Positions 20,101 to 29,085 of a DNA stretch of 64,000 bases are shown here, piece after piece. The position numbers and the translations under genes were made by a program. Positions within the stretch are counted from its first letter, which is position 1. Every line of letters begins with the position of its first letter. The notes below the pieces were generated by a model. It did no database searches, was not told where the DNA came from, and saw only the letters and a list, made by a program, of their open reading frames with translations. Source of the stretch: Flectonema sp. DT1601 (taxonomy: Eukaryota > Euglenozoa > Diplonemea > Diplonemida > Diplonemidae); the NCBI GenBank assembly GCA_964019425.1, contig OZ025851.1:372001-436000 (forward strand), in the 5' to 3' direction.

Positions 20101-21836
20101 ATTAACCCCTGTTTCCAAAGATATGGAACATTGGAGGATCTCCACGAAGAATTGATCACCTTTAATAAACAGTCAACTGCCTTCTGAGATAAGTTCTTAA
20201 GCATTTCGTTGTGAATACCGTCAGGGCCTGCTGCTTTGCGAGGCTTCAGGTTTTTAATTGCTGCTGATATCTCGGTATCTGTGAAGTCACAACAGATGTC
20301 CAATTCCAAGTCTTCTTTCTTCAATGAAGGGGCTTCGAGTTTAGCAGCATCCCCATCGGCCACAAAGAGGTCCAGAAATGCTGCAGGTAAATCGTTCTCA
20401 GATATATTTGATACGCTGATGTCCTTACCAGCGTCCTGTTGGAGTTCTTTAATCTTCTTGAAGGCGAAGTTAAAGTTGTTCCCCTTCTTCAGTTGGTCTT
20501 TCAGGTGACTGCCTTTTGATTTTAGAGATTCCGGTGAAGAGATCTTCCACTTACGTCGGCGCTTGCCCTTAAATAAGATTCTCCTCCGCACGTTCCTCGC
20601 AGCTACTTCATGTATTATGTTATTTAATAATCCAACATTACCAGTGGCATCATCCGAGAACTTAGCCCTATCAATTCTTCTATCAAGTTGCTGTCTGAAA
20701 GCACTCCAGTTTGTAGATTTGAAATCCCAGACAGTTCGTTTCCTTGCTCCAACTGTTGCTTGAGAGAGGTGAGCCATTGTGTCGAAGATAGCGAGTAGAG
20801 GTCGATGATCCGAGTTATGTTTACTGTCTTCATTTATGATTGAAAATTCTTCTAATACAATTGATCCTTTGAAGAATATAACGTCAGGTGAGGTACCACC
20901 ACCAGGAATGTCGTGTTTGGGCCGAGTTATTTGACCAGGTCTGTTTGCTACGAGAACGTCATTGCGATCCGCCCAATTAAATAATTCTTTACCAGATTTG
21001 GTTGTCCTGGTAGACCAGACGAGGTTGTGTGCGTTGAAGTCGCCCGCAATAATAGACTTCGTTGTGATCGGAAGATCATCTTCTCTAATGATACACCCAG
21101 GGGGAGCGTAAACGTTAATAACATTGACACCACCAACATTCAGCATCATAGCTTCGATACCGCTTGTTCTCGAAAACAATTCTTCATCACTGATTCCTTG
21201 TGAGAAGCATCTCTTTGCCATTATTATAATGCCACCACCTTTTGTATTTCTGTCCTTCCTATATGTATAATAGCCAGGGTGCGAAATGTGTTCCTTCGAC
21301 CAGGTTTCCTGTAAGCACAGTACATCCGGCGAGTAGTGAGATAGGAGTCTTTGAATATAAGACCCCTTCTGACTTATCGATCTACAGTTCCAGCTCAACA
21401 CTGAGAGTAACGAATTTTCAGGTCCAGGGTTGCGTTCAACGTCGCCTGCCAGCAGTAATAAACTTCGGGTCAGTTCTTTTTCAGTTTGAGAGATAGTCGG
21501 TGCTGTTACAGTAGTCGGCTTCACCAGAACTTTACTATGATGTGAGTCATTTTTAGAATTTGAAGTTGACGGTGTTCGTTTGTCAAGTCAGTTTGAATTA
21601 TCCATTTCCACATCAGTCGTTTCAGTAGTATCGGTTGGTTCTTCAGCACAGTGTCGCTTCAGATCACCAGATATAACTGGACCCTTGCCCGGGTTGAAGG
21701 TCGGCCCCAATTTGACCGGCTTTTCTCTTTTAGTTTCCATGTTGATTACAAGGTACGCATCTTTACCCATGTCGACGAAGCTTGGTGATGGAACCGATTC
21801 AGAGATTGCAATTAACGTTTTGTTGCCTCCCTTATG
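17124..21836 (-). mobile_element. LINE copy A, truncated at its 5' end inside ORF1
   Basis: The 3' poly(A) tail is the T run at 17124-17145, followed by about 460 bp of 3' UTR, a complete ORF2, and the last part of ORF1. Identity with copy B ends at 21836, so the element lacks most of ORF1 and the 5' UTR, as expected from incomplete reverse transcription. It differs from copy B at only a handful of positions (for example Leu/Gln in the reverse transcriptase), so both are young. No clear target duplication is visible. Confidence 0.9.
17607..21587 (-). CDS. LINE copy A ORF2: endonuclease, reverse transcriptase, RNase H
   Basis: The frame is open from just after the ORF1 UGA (21588-21590) to the stop at 17607, with no frameshift. 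Domains and motifs are those described for copy B: 2A motif, AP endonuclease, reverse transcriptase, RNase H and a C-terminal zinc finger. It lacks an ATG before the endonuclease, as in copy B. Because the 5' part of the element is missing, it probably has no promoter of its own and is unlikely to be expressed autonomously. Confidence 0.88.
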   Translation of the reverse strand, partial: LDKRTPSTSNSKNDSHHSKVLVKPTTVTAPTISQTEKELTRSLLLLAGDVERNPGPENSLLSVLSWNCRSISQKGSYIQRLLSHYSPDVLCLQETWSKEHISHPGYYTYRKDRNTKGGGIIIMAKRCFSQGISDEELFSRTSGIEAMMLNVGGVNVINVYAPPGCIIREDDLPITTKSIIAGDFNAHNLVWSTRTTKSGKELFNWADRNDVLVANRPGQITRPKHDIPGGGTSPDVIFFKGSIVLEEFSIINEDSKHNSDHRPLLAIFDTMAHLSQATVGARKRTVWDFKSTNWSAFRQQLDRRIDRAKFSDDATGNVGLLNNIIHEVAARNVRRRILFKGKRRRKWKISSPESLKSKGSHLKDQLKKGNNFNFAFKKIKELQQDAGKDISVSNISENDLPAAFLDLFVADGDAAKLEAPSLKKEDLELDICCDFTDTEISAAIKNLKPRKAAGPDGIHNEMLKNLSQKAVDCLLKVINSSWRSSNVPYLWKQGLIKPMFKSGKPRNDIKSYRPITLTSVVGKLAERLVYDRLMHWLTENSALSPIQAGFRRGRNTCELITILVDAMVNNHTKGRRSVFLSFDFTAAFDRINHRILLSKLQRMGIPTFIVRWITDFLTNRKVRVDANGHFSKFRTLSKGVPQGSILGPLLYLIYVDDLCKILSQEKETTLTALYADDTACAVFGSTMDEAISNAQRILDIVDKWCRDNDMALSVSKTCALKMDIQSKEVTLTDTSDRELLFSKSLEVRSLDIDYFDLDSVINTTTTRPTLLSGETILEVEGKPIRTQQELEDLLMLNIHDEMNVKAKIKIAFLLPITDSVKYLGVYIDNRLRFDKQLEKIHDELKKGISLLQCLQPYELDYKTLKMVKNLYVTARISYALDSFGWLLNQHKTDAIDFEMRKIARLVTGCSRCTPRELLLWEADILPFKRQIEKQTKIAYFRYKAMTWVPDTNSLASPRSFWGGLIPRSEGQLESVGIVQPDSIKPWIASDNVQISNSCGFTKSPDPAVDREKFLTYNATLPPVDMVINCDGSYSSNASGAALIARSRDGKKRAHATRLVRADCSYRTEQHALKNAANYLNWKVQKDGLTKSVRIYTDSKSLLDELKGGRCKQRNTRSLGILENLRNCGMKVHLQFIPSHMGIEAHDEVDELAKKSAHNRYLPQIPIRGSFFYHKSRVRRGITKDIWNRIGYTCYKNTVKGAAIKYPPDMKRSDEIRIANFRTGCHPLMQNWRKAIKCPFCHSAPSNQLHLLVGCPSQKLDAARYEILGFSTLTGKWDRSSDLILINGIPASLGSIFATSWLPSVAMLIRWMEQASNLRLWNCVGDT

Positions 21837-21912
21837 TTTTTTTATTTGTGATGTAGATGAGAGGGGGGGTTAGCAAGGAAAATAATTTTAGAGAAAATTG
21901 AAAATAACATAC

Positions 21913-22829
21913 TTTTTTTTTTTTTTTTTTTTTTGGTTACACTCGTCTGTGCTTCCAGACTCTTTGTTTTTGTTCTTTTCACTTCTTTGTTTTGTCTTTC
22001 TTTTATACTTTCTTTTGGTTTAAGTCTGACAAATTGGAGAACACGGGAAACATAGGTAGGCTCCGCCTGAGGACGTAAGAAGAGCGGCAACGGAAAAATA
22101 AATGGTCACGCGTCTTTGAAATTGGACACATGAAGCTAATTCGGTTACCATTCCTACCATCGATAAGGAAAAACAAAGAATCGAGCATATAACTAGAGCG
22201 GTGGTCAAAGACCACTTGAACAGCCCGAAGGCCTGCCCTCAAGAGAAATTTATAAGGAGAATAGGAGAAGAAGGAGAAAGGAGTATTGGAAGGGACACTG
22301 AGACAACACCGAAGGTGATGTGCAGTTACCCAACCAGGAGATGATTGATAATGATGAAAATACTAAATATTGATAAAACACTTAAATGGCGACTACGTGT
22401 CACCTACACAATTCCAAAGTCTCAGGTTGGATGCTTGTTCCATCCACCTGATCAACATCGCTACTGAAGGAAGCCAGCTGGTGGCAAAGATTGAGCCAAG
22501 ACTGGCAGGAATGCCGTTGATGAGGATTAGATCACTTGATCGGTCCCATTTGCCTGTCAATGTAGAAAAGCCAAGGATTTCATATCTGGCTGCATCGAGT
22601 TTCTGTGATGGACAGCCTACGAGTAGGTGGAGTTGGTTGGATGGAGCGCTATGGCAGAATGGACATATGATGGCTTTCCGCCAGTTTTGCATCAGTGGAT
22701 GACACCCCGTTCTAAAATTCGCAATTCTGATTTCATCGCTCCTTTTCATGTCGGGAGGATATTTTATCGCGGCACCTTTGACGGTGTTTTTATAGCAAGT
22801 GTAACCAATTCTGTTCCAAATGTCCTTCG
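21913..22829 (-). mobile_element. LINE copy C, 3' fragment fused to a SINE head
   Basis: This is a poly(A)-ended fragment of the same LINE: 22-nt T run, 3' UTR and the last part of ORF2. It matches copies A and B up to 22829 (tgtccttcg) with several substitutions and then switches abruptly to tRNA-related sequence. The junction has no poly(A), so it is a chimeric retrotransposed unit rather than two adjacent insertions. Confidence 0.85.
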
Positions 22830-23006
22830 AAAATTTCTGACCTGGGGTCAGAGGTTGGGGCCCAACCCGGATTGCTCTCCTGCAGCTCACTGGTGTTTTC
22901 GCCTCCACCTTGGCATGCTGCTCCAAATTTCACCAGAGCAGGGATCGAACCCAGGCCTGCAGACCTTGAATCCAAACACACTACCCCTCGACTAGAGCGC
23001 CCCCTA
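22830..23006 (-). mobile_element. tRNA-derived SINE head and body
   Basis: Read on the minus strand, a tRNA-like region begins near GGGGGCGCTC, with A-box-like TAGTCGAGGGG and a B box GGTTCGATCCC. These are 43 nt apart, the same spacing as at 17040-17110. About 100 bp of unrelated SINE body follows before the LINE junction. No other copy of this body exists in the window. Confidence 0.75.
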
Positions 23007-23496
23007 ACTTTTTCTTCTTTTTTTTTTTTTTTTTTTGGTTACACTCGTCTGTGCTTCCAGACTCTTTGTTTTTGTTCTTTTCACTTCTTTGTTTTGTCTT
23101 TCTTTTATACTTTCTTTTGGTTTAAGTCTGACAAATTGGAAAACACGGGAAACATAGGTAGGCTCCGCCTGAGGACGTAAGAAGAGCGGCAACGGGAAAA
23201 AATAAATGGTCACGCGTCCTTGAAATTGGACACACGAAGCTAATTCGGTTACCATTCCTACCATCGATAAGGAAAAACAAAGAATCGAGCATATAACTAG
23301 AGCGGTGGTCAAAGACCACTTGAACAGCCCGAAGGCCTGCCCTCAAGAGAAATTTATAAGGAGAATAGGAGAAAAAGGAGACAGGAGTGTTGGAAGAGAC
23401 ACTGCGACAACACCGAAGGTGATGTGCAGTTACCCAACCAGGAGATGATTGATAATGATGAAAATACTAAATATTGATAAAACACTTAAATGGCGA

Positions 23497-26400
23497 CTAC
23501 GTGTCACCTACACAATTCCAAAGTCTCAGGTTGGATGCTTGTTCCATCCACCTGATCAACATCGCTACTGAAGGAAGCCAGCTGGTGGCAAAGATTGAGC
23601 CAAGACTGGCAGGAATGCCGTTGATGAGGATTAGATCACTTGATCGGTCCCATTTGCCTGTCAATGTAGAAAAGCCAAGGATTTCATATCTGGCTGCATC
23701 GAGTTTCTGTGATGGACAGCCTACGAGTAGGTGGAGTTGGTTGGATGGAGCGCTATGGCAGAATGGACATTTGATGGCTTTCCGCCAGTTTTGCATCAGT
23801 GGATGACACCCCGTTCTAAAATTCGCAATTCTGATTTCATCGCTCCTTTTCATGTCGGGAGGATATTTTATCGCGGCACCTTTGACGGTGTTTTTATAGC
23901 AAGTGTAACCAATTCTGTTCCAAATGTCCTTCGTGATCCCCCTCCTCACTCGGGATTTGTGATAGAAGAAGGATCCTCGGATTGGGATTTGAGGGAGGTA
24001 TCTGTTGTGAGCCGATTTCTTAGCAAGTTCATCAACTTCGTCGTGTGCTTCTATCCCCATATGAGAAGGGATGAATTGAAGATGTACTTTCATACCGCAG
24101 TTCCGTAGGTTCTCGAGGATGCCGAGGGATCTGGTGTTTCTCTGTTTACACCTGCCACCCTTCAACTCGTCCAACAATGATTTTGAGTCGGTATAGATTC
24201 TGACTGACTTAGTTAGCCCGTCTTTCTGTACCTTCCAGTTTAAGTAGTTTGCCGCATTTTTCAAGGCATGTTGCTCAGTTCTGTAGCTGCAATCCGCACG
24301 CACTAATCTGGTCGCATGAGCACGTTTCTTTCCGTCTCGTGACCTAGCAATGAGAGCCGCGCCTGACGCATTCGAAGAGTATGAACCGTCACAGTTGATC
24401 ACCATGTCCACCGGAGGAAGTGTCGCGTTGTAGGTAAGGAATTTCTCCCTGTCCACTGCGGGATCAGGGGATTTTGTAAAACCGCAGCTGTTGCTGATTT
24501 GAACATTGTCCGAAGCAATCCAAGGTTTGATAGAGTCAGGTTGAACGATCCCCACACTTTCTAGTTGACCTTCAGAACGGGGAATGAGGCCACCCCAGAA
24601 GCTTCGAGGCGATGCGAGTGAGTTGGTGTCCGGCACCCAGGTCATGGCTTTGTACCTGAAATAGGCAATTTTAGTCTGCTTTTCGATTTGTCTTTTAAAC
24701 GGTAAGATGTCGGCTTCCCAAAGGAGCAACTCCCTCGGAGTACATCTGCTGCATCCTGTTACGAGTCTCGCTATTTTTCTCATCTCGAAGTCGATAGCAT
24801 CCGTTTTATGCTGGTTGAGCAACCAACCAAAGCTGTCCAGTGCATAGGAAATCCTCGCTGTCACGTACAAGTTTTTAACCATCTTTAGGGTCTTGTAGTC
24901 CAATTCATATGGCTGGAGGCACTGCAGAAGGGAGATCCCTTTCTTCAGTTCGTCGTGTATTTTCTCTAACTGTTTATCAAACCTGAGCCTGTTATCAATG
25001 TAAACACCCAGATATTTCACTGAGTCCGTGATCGGCAGTAGGAAGGCAATTTTAATTTTCGCTTTGACATTCATCTCGTCGTGGATGTTCAACATCAGTA
25101 AATCTTCTAATTCTTGTTGAGTCCTGATGGGTTTCCCCTCTACTTCGAGGATCGTTTCACCACTCAGTAAAGTGGGCCTTGTCGTCGTCGTGTTGATCAC
25201 GCTGTCTAGATCAAAATAGTCAATATCTAACGAACGTACTTCCAGTGATTTTGAGAATAAGAGTTCGCGGTCGCTAGTATCAGTCAGGGTTACTTCTTTC
25301 GATTGAATATCCATTTTCAGAGCGCAAGTCTTGGAGACTGAAAGTGCCATGTCATTATCACGGCACCACTTGTCAACGATGTCAAGTATTCGTTGAGCGT
25401 TTGAGATTGCTTCGTCCATGGTCGAGCCAAATACTGCACAAGCGGTGTCGTCTGCATACAGTGCGGTCAAAGTCGTTTCCTTCTCTTGTGAGAGAATCTT
25501 ACACAGATCGTCAACATATATTAAATAGAGTAGTGGGCCTAAGATTGATCCTTGAGGCACTCCTTTTGACAGCGTACGAAACTTACTGAAATGTCCATTT
25601 GCATCAACTCTGACCTTCCTATTGGTTAGAAAGTCCGTTATCCATCGAACGATGAAGGTTGGGATGCCCATTCTTTGTAGTTTTGAAAGTAAAATTCGAT
25701 GGTTAATCCTATCGAAGGCTGCTGTGAAATCGAATGACAAGAAGACTGACCTCCTCCCCTTCGTGTGGTTGTTTACCATGGCGTCCACCAGAATTGTGAT
25801 TTGTTCGCAGGTATTTCTGCCCCGTCTGAAGCCAGCTTGAATCGGACTGAGTGCTGAGTTTTCGGTAAGCCAATGCATGAGCCTGTCGTACACCAACCTC
25901 TCAGCCAGTTTGCCAACAACCGAAGTGAGTGTGATTGGTCTGTAGCTTTTAATATCGTTCCGCGGTTTGCCCGACTTGAACATCGGTTTGATTAACCCCT
26001 GTTTCCAAAGATATGGAACATTGGAGGATCTCCACGAAGAATTGATCACCTTTAATAAACAGTCAACTGCCTTCTGAGATAAGTTCTTAAGCATTTCGTT
26101 GTGAATACCGTCAGGGCCTGCTGCTTTGCGAGGCTTCAGGTTTTTAATTGCTGCTGATATCTCGGTATCTGTGAAGTCACAACAGATGTCCAATTCCAAG
26201 TCTTCTTTCTTCAATGAAGGGGCTTCGAGTTTAGCAGCATCCCCATCGGCCACAAAGAGGTCCAGAAATGCTGCAGGTAAATCGTTCTCAGATATATTTG
26301 ATACGCTGATGTCCTTACCAGCGTCCTGTTGGAGTTCTTTAATCTTCTTGAAGGCGAAGTTAAAGTTGTTCCCCTTCCTCAGTTGGTCTTTCAGGTGACT

Positions 26401-27477
26401 ACCTTTTGATTTTATAGATTCAGGTGAAGAGGTCTTCCACTTACGTCGGCGCTTGCCCTTAAATAAGATTCTCCTCCGCACGTTCCTCGCAGCTACTTCA
26501 TGTATTATGTTATTTAATAATCCAACATTACCAGTGGCATCATCCGAGAACTTAGCCCTATCAATTCTTCTATCAAGTTGCTGTCTGAAAGCACTCCAGT
26601 TTGTAGATTTGAAATCCCAGACAGTTCGTTTCCTTGCTCCAACTGTTGCTTGAGAGAGGTGAGCCATTGTGTCGAAGATAGCGAGTAGAGGTCGATGATC
26701 CGAGTTATGTTTACTGTCTTCATTTATGATTGAAAATTCTTCTAATACAATTGATCCTTTAAAGAATATAACGTCAGGTGAGGTACCACCGCCAGGAATG
26801 TCGTGTTTGGGCCGAGTTATTTGACCAGGTCTGTTTGCTACGAGAACGTCATTGCGATCCGCCCAATTAAATAATTCTTTACCAGATTTGGTTGTCCTGG
26901 TAGACCAGACGAGGTTGTGTGCGTTGAAGTCGCCCGCAATAATAGACTTCGTTGTGATCGGAAGATCATCTTCTCTAATGATACACCCAGGGGGAGCGTA
27001 AACGTTAATAACATTGACACCACCAACATTCAGCATCATAGCTTCGATACCGCTTGTTCTCGAAAACAATTCTTCATCACTGATTCCTTGTGAGAAGCAT
27101 CTCTTTGCCATTATTATAATGCCACCACCTTTTGTATTTCTGTCCTTCCTATATGTATAATAGCCAGGGTGCGAAATGTGTTCCTTCGACCAGGTTTCCT
27201 GTAAGCACAGTACATCCGGCGAGTAGTGAGAAAGGAGTCTTTGAATATAAGACCCCTTCTGACTTATCGATCTACAGTTCCAGCTCAACACTGAGAGTAA
27301 CGAATTTTCAGGTCCAGGGTTGCGTTCAACGTCGCCTGCCAGCAGTAATAAACTTCGGGTCAGTTCTTTTTCAGTTTGAGAGATAGTCGGTGCTGTTACA
27401 GTAGTCGGCTTCACCAGAACTTTACTATGATGTGAGTCATTTTTAGAATTTGAAGTTGACGGTGTTCGTTTGTCAAG
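23497..27477 (-). CDS. LINE copy B ORF2: 2A peptide, AP endonuclease, reverse transcriptase, RNase H, zinc finger
   Basis: About 1326 codons, in the same frame as ORF1 and separated from it only by UGA at 27478-27480. The first in-frame ATG is well inside the endonuclease, so translation likely depends on readthrough. Numbering from the GTG at 27414, residues 27-35 are GDVERNPGP, a canonical 2A motif that makes the ribosome skip between Gly34 and Pro35. The AP endonuclease has WNCRS, LQETW, IAGDFNAHN and NSDHRP. The reverse transcriptase has SFDFTAAFDRINH, GVPQGSILGPL and ALYADDTA (catalytic YADD). RNase H has NCDGSYSS, RTEQHAL, IYTDSKSL and IPSHMG. A CCHC-like finger near the C-terminus has CPFCHSAPSNQLHLLVGC. 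All catalytic residues are present. The product nicks DNA and copies the LINE RNA by target-primed reverse transcription. Confidence 0.92.
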   Translation of the reverse strand, partial: LDKRTPSTSNSKNDSHHSKVLVKPTTVTAPTISQTEKELTRSLLLLAGDVERNPGPENSLLSVLSWNCRSISQKGSYIQRLLSHYSPDVLCLQETWSKEHISHPGYYTYRKDRNTKGGGIIIMAKRCFSQGISDEELFSRTSGIEAMMLNVGGVNVINVYAPPGCIIREDDLPITTKSIIAGDFNAHNLVWSTRTTKSGKELFNWADRNDVLVANRPGQITRPKHDIPGGGTSPDVIFFKGSIVLEEFSIINEDSKHNSDHRPLLAIFDTMAHLSQATVGARKRTVWDFKSTNWSAFRQQLDRRIDRAKFSDDATGNVGLLNNIIHEVAARNVRRRILFKGKRRRKWKTSSPESIKSKGSHLKDQLRKGNNFNFAFKKIKELQQDAGKDISVSNISENDLPAAFLDLFVADGDAAKLEAPSLKKEDLELDICCDFTDTEISAAIKNLKPRKAAGPDGIHNEMLKNLSQKAVDCLLKVINSSWRSSNVPYLWKQGLIKPMFKSGKPRNDIKSYRPITLTSVVGKLAERLVYDRLMHWLTENSALSPIQAGFRRGRNTCEQITILVDAMVNNHTKGRRSVFLSFDFTAAFDRINHRILLSKLQRMGIPTFIVRWITDFLTNRKVRVDANGHFSKFRTLSKGVPQGSILGPLLYLIYVDDLCKILSQEKETTLTALYADDTACAVFGSTMDEAISNAQRILDIVDKWCRDNDMALSVSKTCALKMDIQSKEVTLTDTSDRELLFSKSLEVRSLDIDYFDLDSVINTTTTRPTLLSGETILEVEGKPIRTQQELEDLLMLNIHDEMNVKAKIKIAFLLPITDSVKYLGVYIDNRLRFDKQLEKIHDELKKGISLLQCLQPYELDYKTLKMVKNLYVTARISYALDSFGWLLNQHKTDAIDFEMRKIARLVTGCSRCTPRELLLWEADILPFKRQIEKQTKIAYFRYKAMTWVPDTNSLASPRSFWGGLIPRSEGQLESVGIVQPDSIKPWIASDNVQISNSCGFTKSPDPAVDREKFLTYNATLPPVDMVINCDGSYSSNASGAALIARSRDGKKRAHATRLVRADCSYRTEQHALKNAANYLNWKVQKDGLTKSVRIYTDSKSLLDELKGGRCKQRNTRSLGILENLRNCGMKVHLQFIPSHMGIEAHDEVDELAKKSAHNRYLPQIPIRGSFFYHKSRVRRGITKDIWNRIGYTCYKNTVKGAAIKYPPDMKRSDEIRIANFRTGCHPLMQNWRKAIKCPFCHSAPSNQLHLLVGCPSQKLDAARYEILGFSTLTGKWDRSSDLILINGIPASLGSIFATSWLPSVAMLIRWMEQASNLRLWNCVGDT

Positions 27478-27480
27478 TCA
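27478..27480 (-). promoter_or_regulatory. candidate UGA readthrough site between ORF1 and ORF2
   Basis: Context AAC UGA CUU. Twenty-one sense codons without Met follow before the GTG at 27414, then 34 more codons to the 2A skipping point. The arrangement is conserved in copy A at 21588-21590. The only nearby ATG (in aaaaATGactcac) is out of frame and soon stops. Confidence 0.6.
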
Positions 27481-28902
27481 GTTTGAATTATCCATTTCCA
27501 CATCAGTCGTTTCAGTAGTATCGGTTGGTTCTTCAGCACAGTGTCGCTTCAGATCACCAGATATAACTGGACCCTTGCCCGGGTTGAAGGTCGGCCCCAA
27601 TTTGACCGGCTTTTCTCTTTTAGTTTCCATGTTGATTACAAGGTACGCATCTTTACCCATGTCGACGAAGCTTGGTGATGGAACCGATTCAGAGATTGCA
27701 ATTAACGTTTTGTTGCCTCCCTTATGAAAACTAGCCACAATTGTGTGACTCCACTTGTATGCGTGCAACAGGTGATCGCTGATCTGTTGCGTCGTGAACT
27801 TCTTAATAGCCAGTGATTTAATTATAAAACGCTGACCAGTCGGCAGTGCGGGTTTCAGAGAATCCCCGAGTGATTCTCTCACTTTTTGAGTAAACCCGGG
27901 TTGAACTTTCAGCCCAAAGCACTCTCGGAACTTCGTGATGTAGAAGCTACCTTTGATTGCTGAAAGAACTGAAAGTTTGCCCAGCACCGCTTTGAAGCCC
28001 AAGTCCTTAACGAACTGAACTGTGTTCCAAGAGTCTTGGCCATTAGACCAAGATGGGTTTCTGATGAATAGATCTCTCTTCTCACTGGAGGTGTCGCTGT
28101 TGTTGTATTCCAGAATTTCAGAAATTCTGAAGTTTGGCACACGGATCGCCATAGATGTGTGCATATCGCATTTTTTAAATCCGAAGGGCGATGTCTTCAG
28201 CTCCCACTTTTTAATTAATTCTTTCACCTTAGTGGTGAGAGTGCTCTCTGCTGATTTACTCCAGTCTTGTACGAATAGAACTGGGTCCGGCTGTGGTGGC
28301 TCGATGGCGTCTTCTCTTGCGGCAGTGAAATCTTTGCCACAAATCGGGGTGACAAATACCCTACGAATGACGCAGGTTCCGCACTTCTTTACGACTGGAA
28401 GTGCGACTGGGACTGTTGTTTTAAACAGTTTAGACTTTGAGATGGCAGTCCAGTCGCCCTTCGTTCGTGTTTGCTTCAGTGCTTCATAATCAGCCTTTGA
28501 GCTGATGAGCACGAGTCCGTCCGCGTTGTTTTTGGAGGCATCGATTGCTTCTGAGAATTTAAGCGTAGGTGTTGCTTTAGCCCACGCTGCGTGAATGTAC
28601 CACTCTGGCAGAGTGGGTTTCTTGTTGTTGGTAGTTGGCGTCGGGCCTCCATCATTTCCATCCCTCACCGTGCTCGCCGCTTCCTGTCGTTGTCCCCCGG
28701 ACTCCTTCCCCTTCCTCTCTTGCTCTGTCGTCTTTCTCTTTGACGACTCTCCTTGTTTCTCTCCGGAGTCCTCCGTCAGCTGCTCCAGCACTCTCATCGT
28801 GAGAGTCAAAACCCTCCTTCTCTTTTCTTCTCCTGCTAGTCCTTTCTCCACTTCTTGTACTAACCGCATCACATCCAAAAGCAGCTCCTTACAACTGCTC
28901 AT
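27478..28902 (-). CDS. LINE copy B ORF1
   Basis: 474 aa from ATG at 28902 to UGA at 27478. The N-terminal 100 residues are charged and Lys/Glu-rich, probably disordered or coiled; the rest is globular without a clear CCHC knuckle. LINE ORF1 proteins usually bind the element RNA and help assemble the RNP; that is inferred here from position only. The stop is UGA followed by C, a context known to favour readthrough, and ORF2 follows in the same frame. Only the end of this ORF is present in copy A (21588-21836). Confidence 0.85.
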   Translation of the reverse strand: MSSCKELLLDVMRLVQEVEKGLAGEEKRRRVLTLTMRVLEQLTEDSGEKQGESSKRKTTEQERKGKESGGQRQEAASTVRDGNDGGPTPTTNNKKPTLPEWYIHAAWAKATPTLKFSEAIDASKNNADGLVLISSKADYEALKQTRTKGDWTAISKSKLFKTTVPVALPVVKKCGTCVIRRVFVTPICGKDFTAAREDAIEPPQPDPVLFVQDWSKSAESTLTTKVKELIKKWELKTSPFGFKKCDMHTSMAIRVPNFRISEILEYNNSDTSSEKRDLFIRNPSWSNGQDSWNTVQFVKDLGFKAVLGKLSVLSAIKGSFYITKFRECFGLKVQPGFTQKVRESLGDSLKPALPTGQRFIIKSLAIKKFTTQQISDHLLHAYKWSHTIVASFHKGGNKTLIAISESVPSPSFVDMGKDAYLVINMETKREKPVKLGPTFNPGKGPVISGDLKRHCAEEPTDTTETTDVEMDNSN

Positions 28903-29030
28903 TATAGTTTTATGTCTGTCAGAAAACCCGCACAAAATCGACTCTCACCAGGTAATGGTAGGAAATCAATAAAGTACAGAAAGTACAGAGTTCTTCCTCC
29001 AGTATGTGCTACTCCTCTAGCACAAAAATA

Positions 29031-29085
29031 TTTTGTATAAAGTTGGCGGTTTCGGAAACTTTTGTGTTCGGATTAGGGGTTTTCC

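Larger units (their letters stand above)
23018..28985 (-). mobile_element. LINE copy B, full-length L1Tc/Ingi-like element with RNase H
   Basis: Full-length: 3' poly(A) (T run 23018-23036), 3' UTR, ORF2, ORF1 and a short 5' UTR. The 5' limit is uncertain because copy A is truncated; I place it between the ORF1 start and the MULE right repeat, near 28985. The domain order (AP endonuclease, RT, RNase H, zinc finger) and the 2A motif resemble trypanosome L1Tc and other Ingi/I-type elements. Both frames are intact, so the element may be active. It lies inside the Mutator-like transposon. Confidence 0.9.

Noticed and set aside
22393-22926. 177-codon frame joining SINE sequence to the end of LINE ORF2
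   Set aside because: It arises from the chimeric junction; the N-terminal part is non-coding SINE body.
27478-27480. UGA read as a sense codon by the host
   Set aside because: UGA is the natural stop of several host genes here (for example 4246 and 33687), and conserved Trp positions use TGG, so the code is standard.
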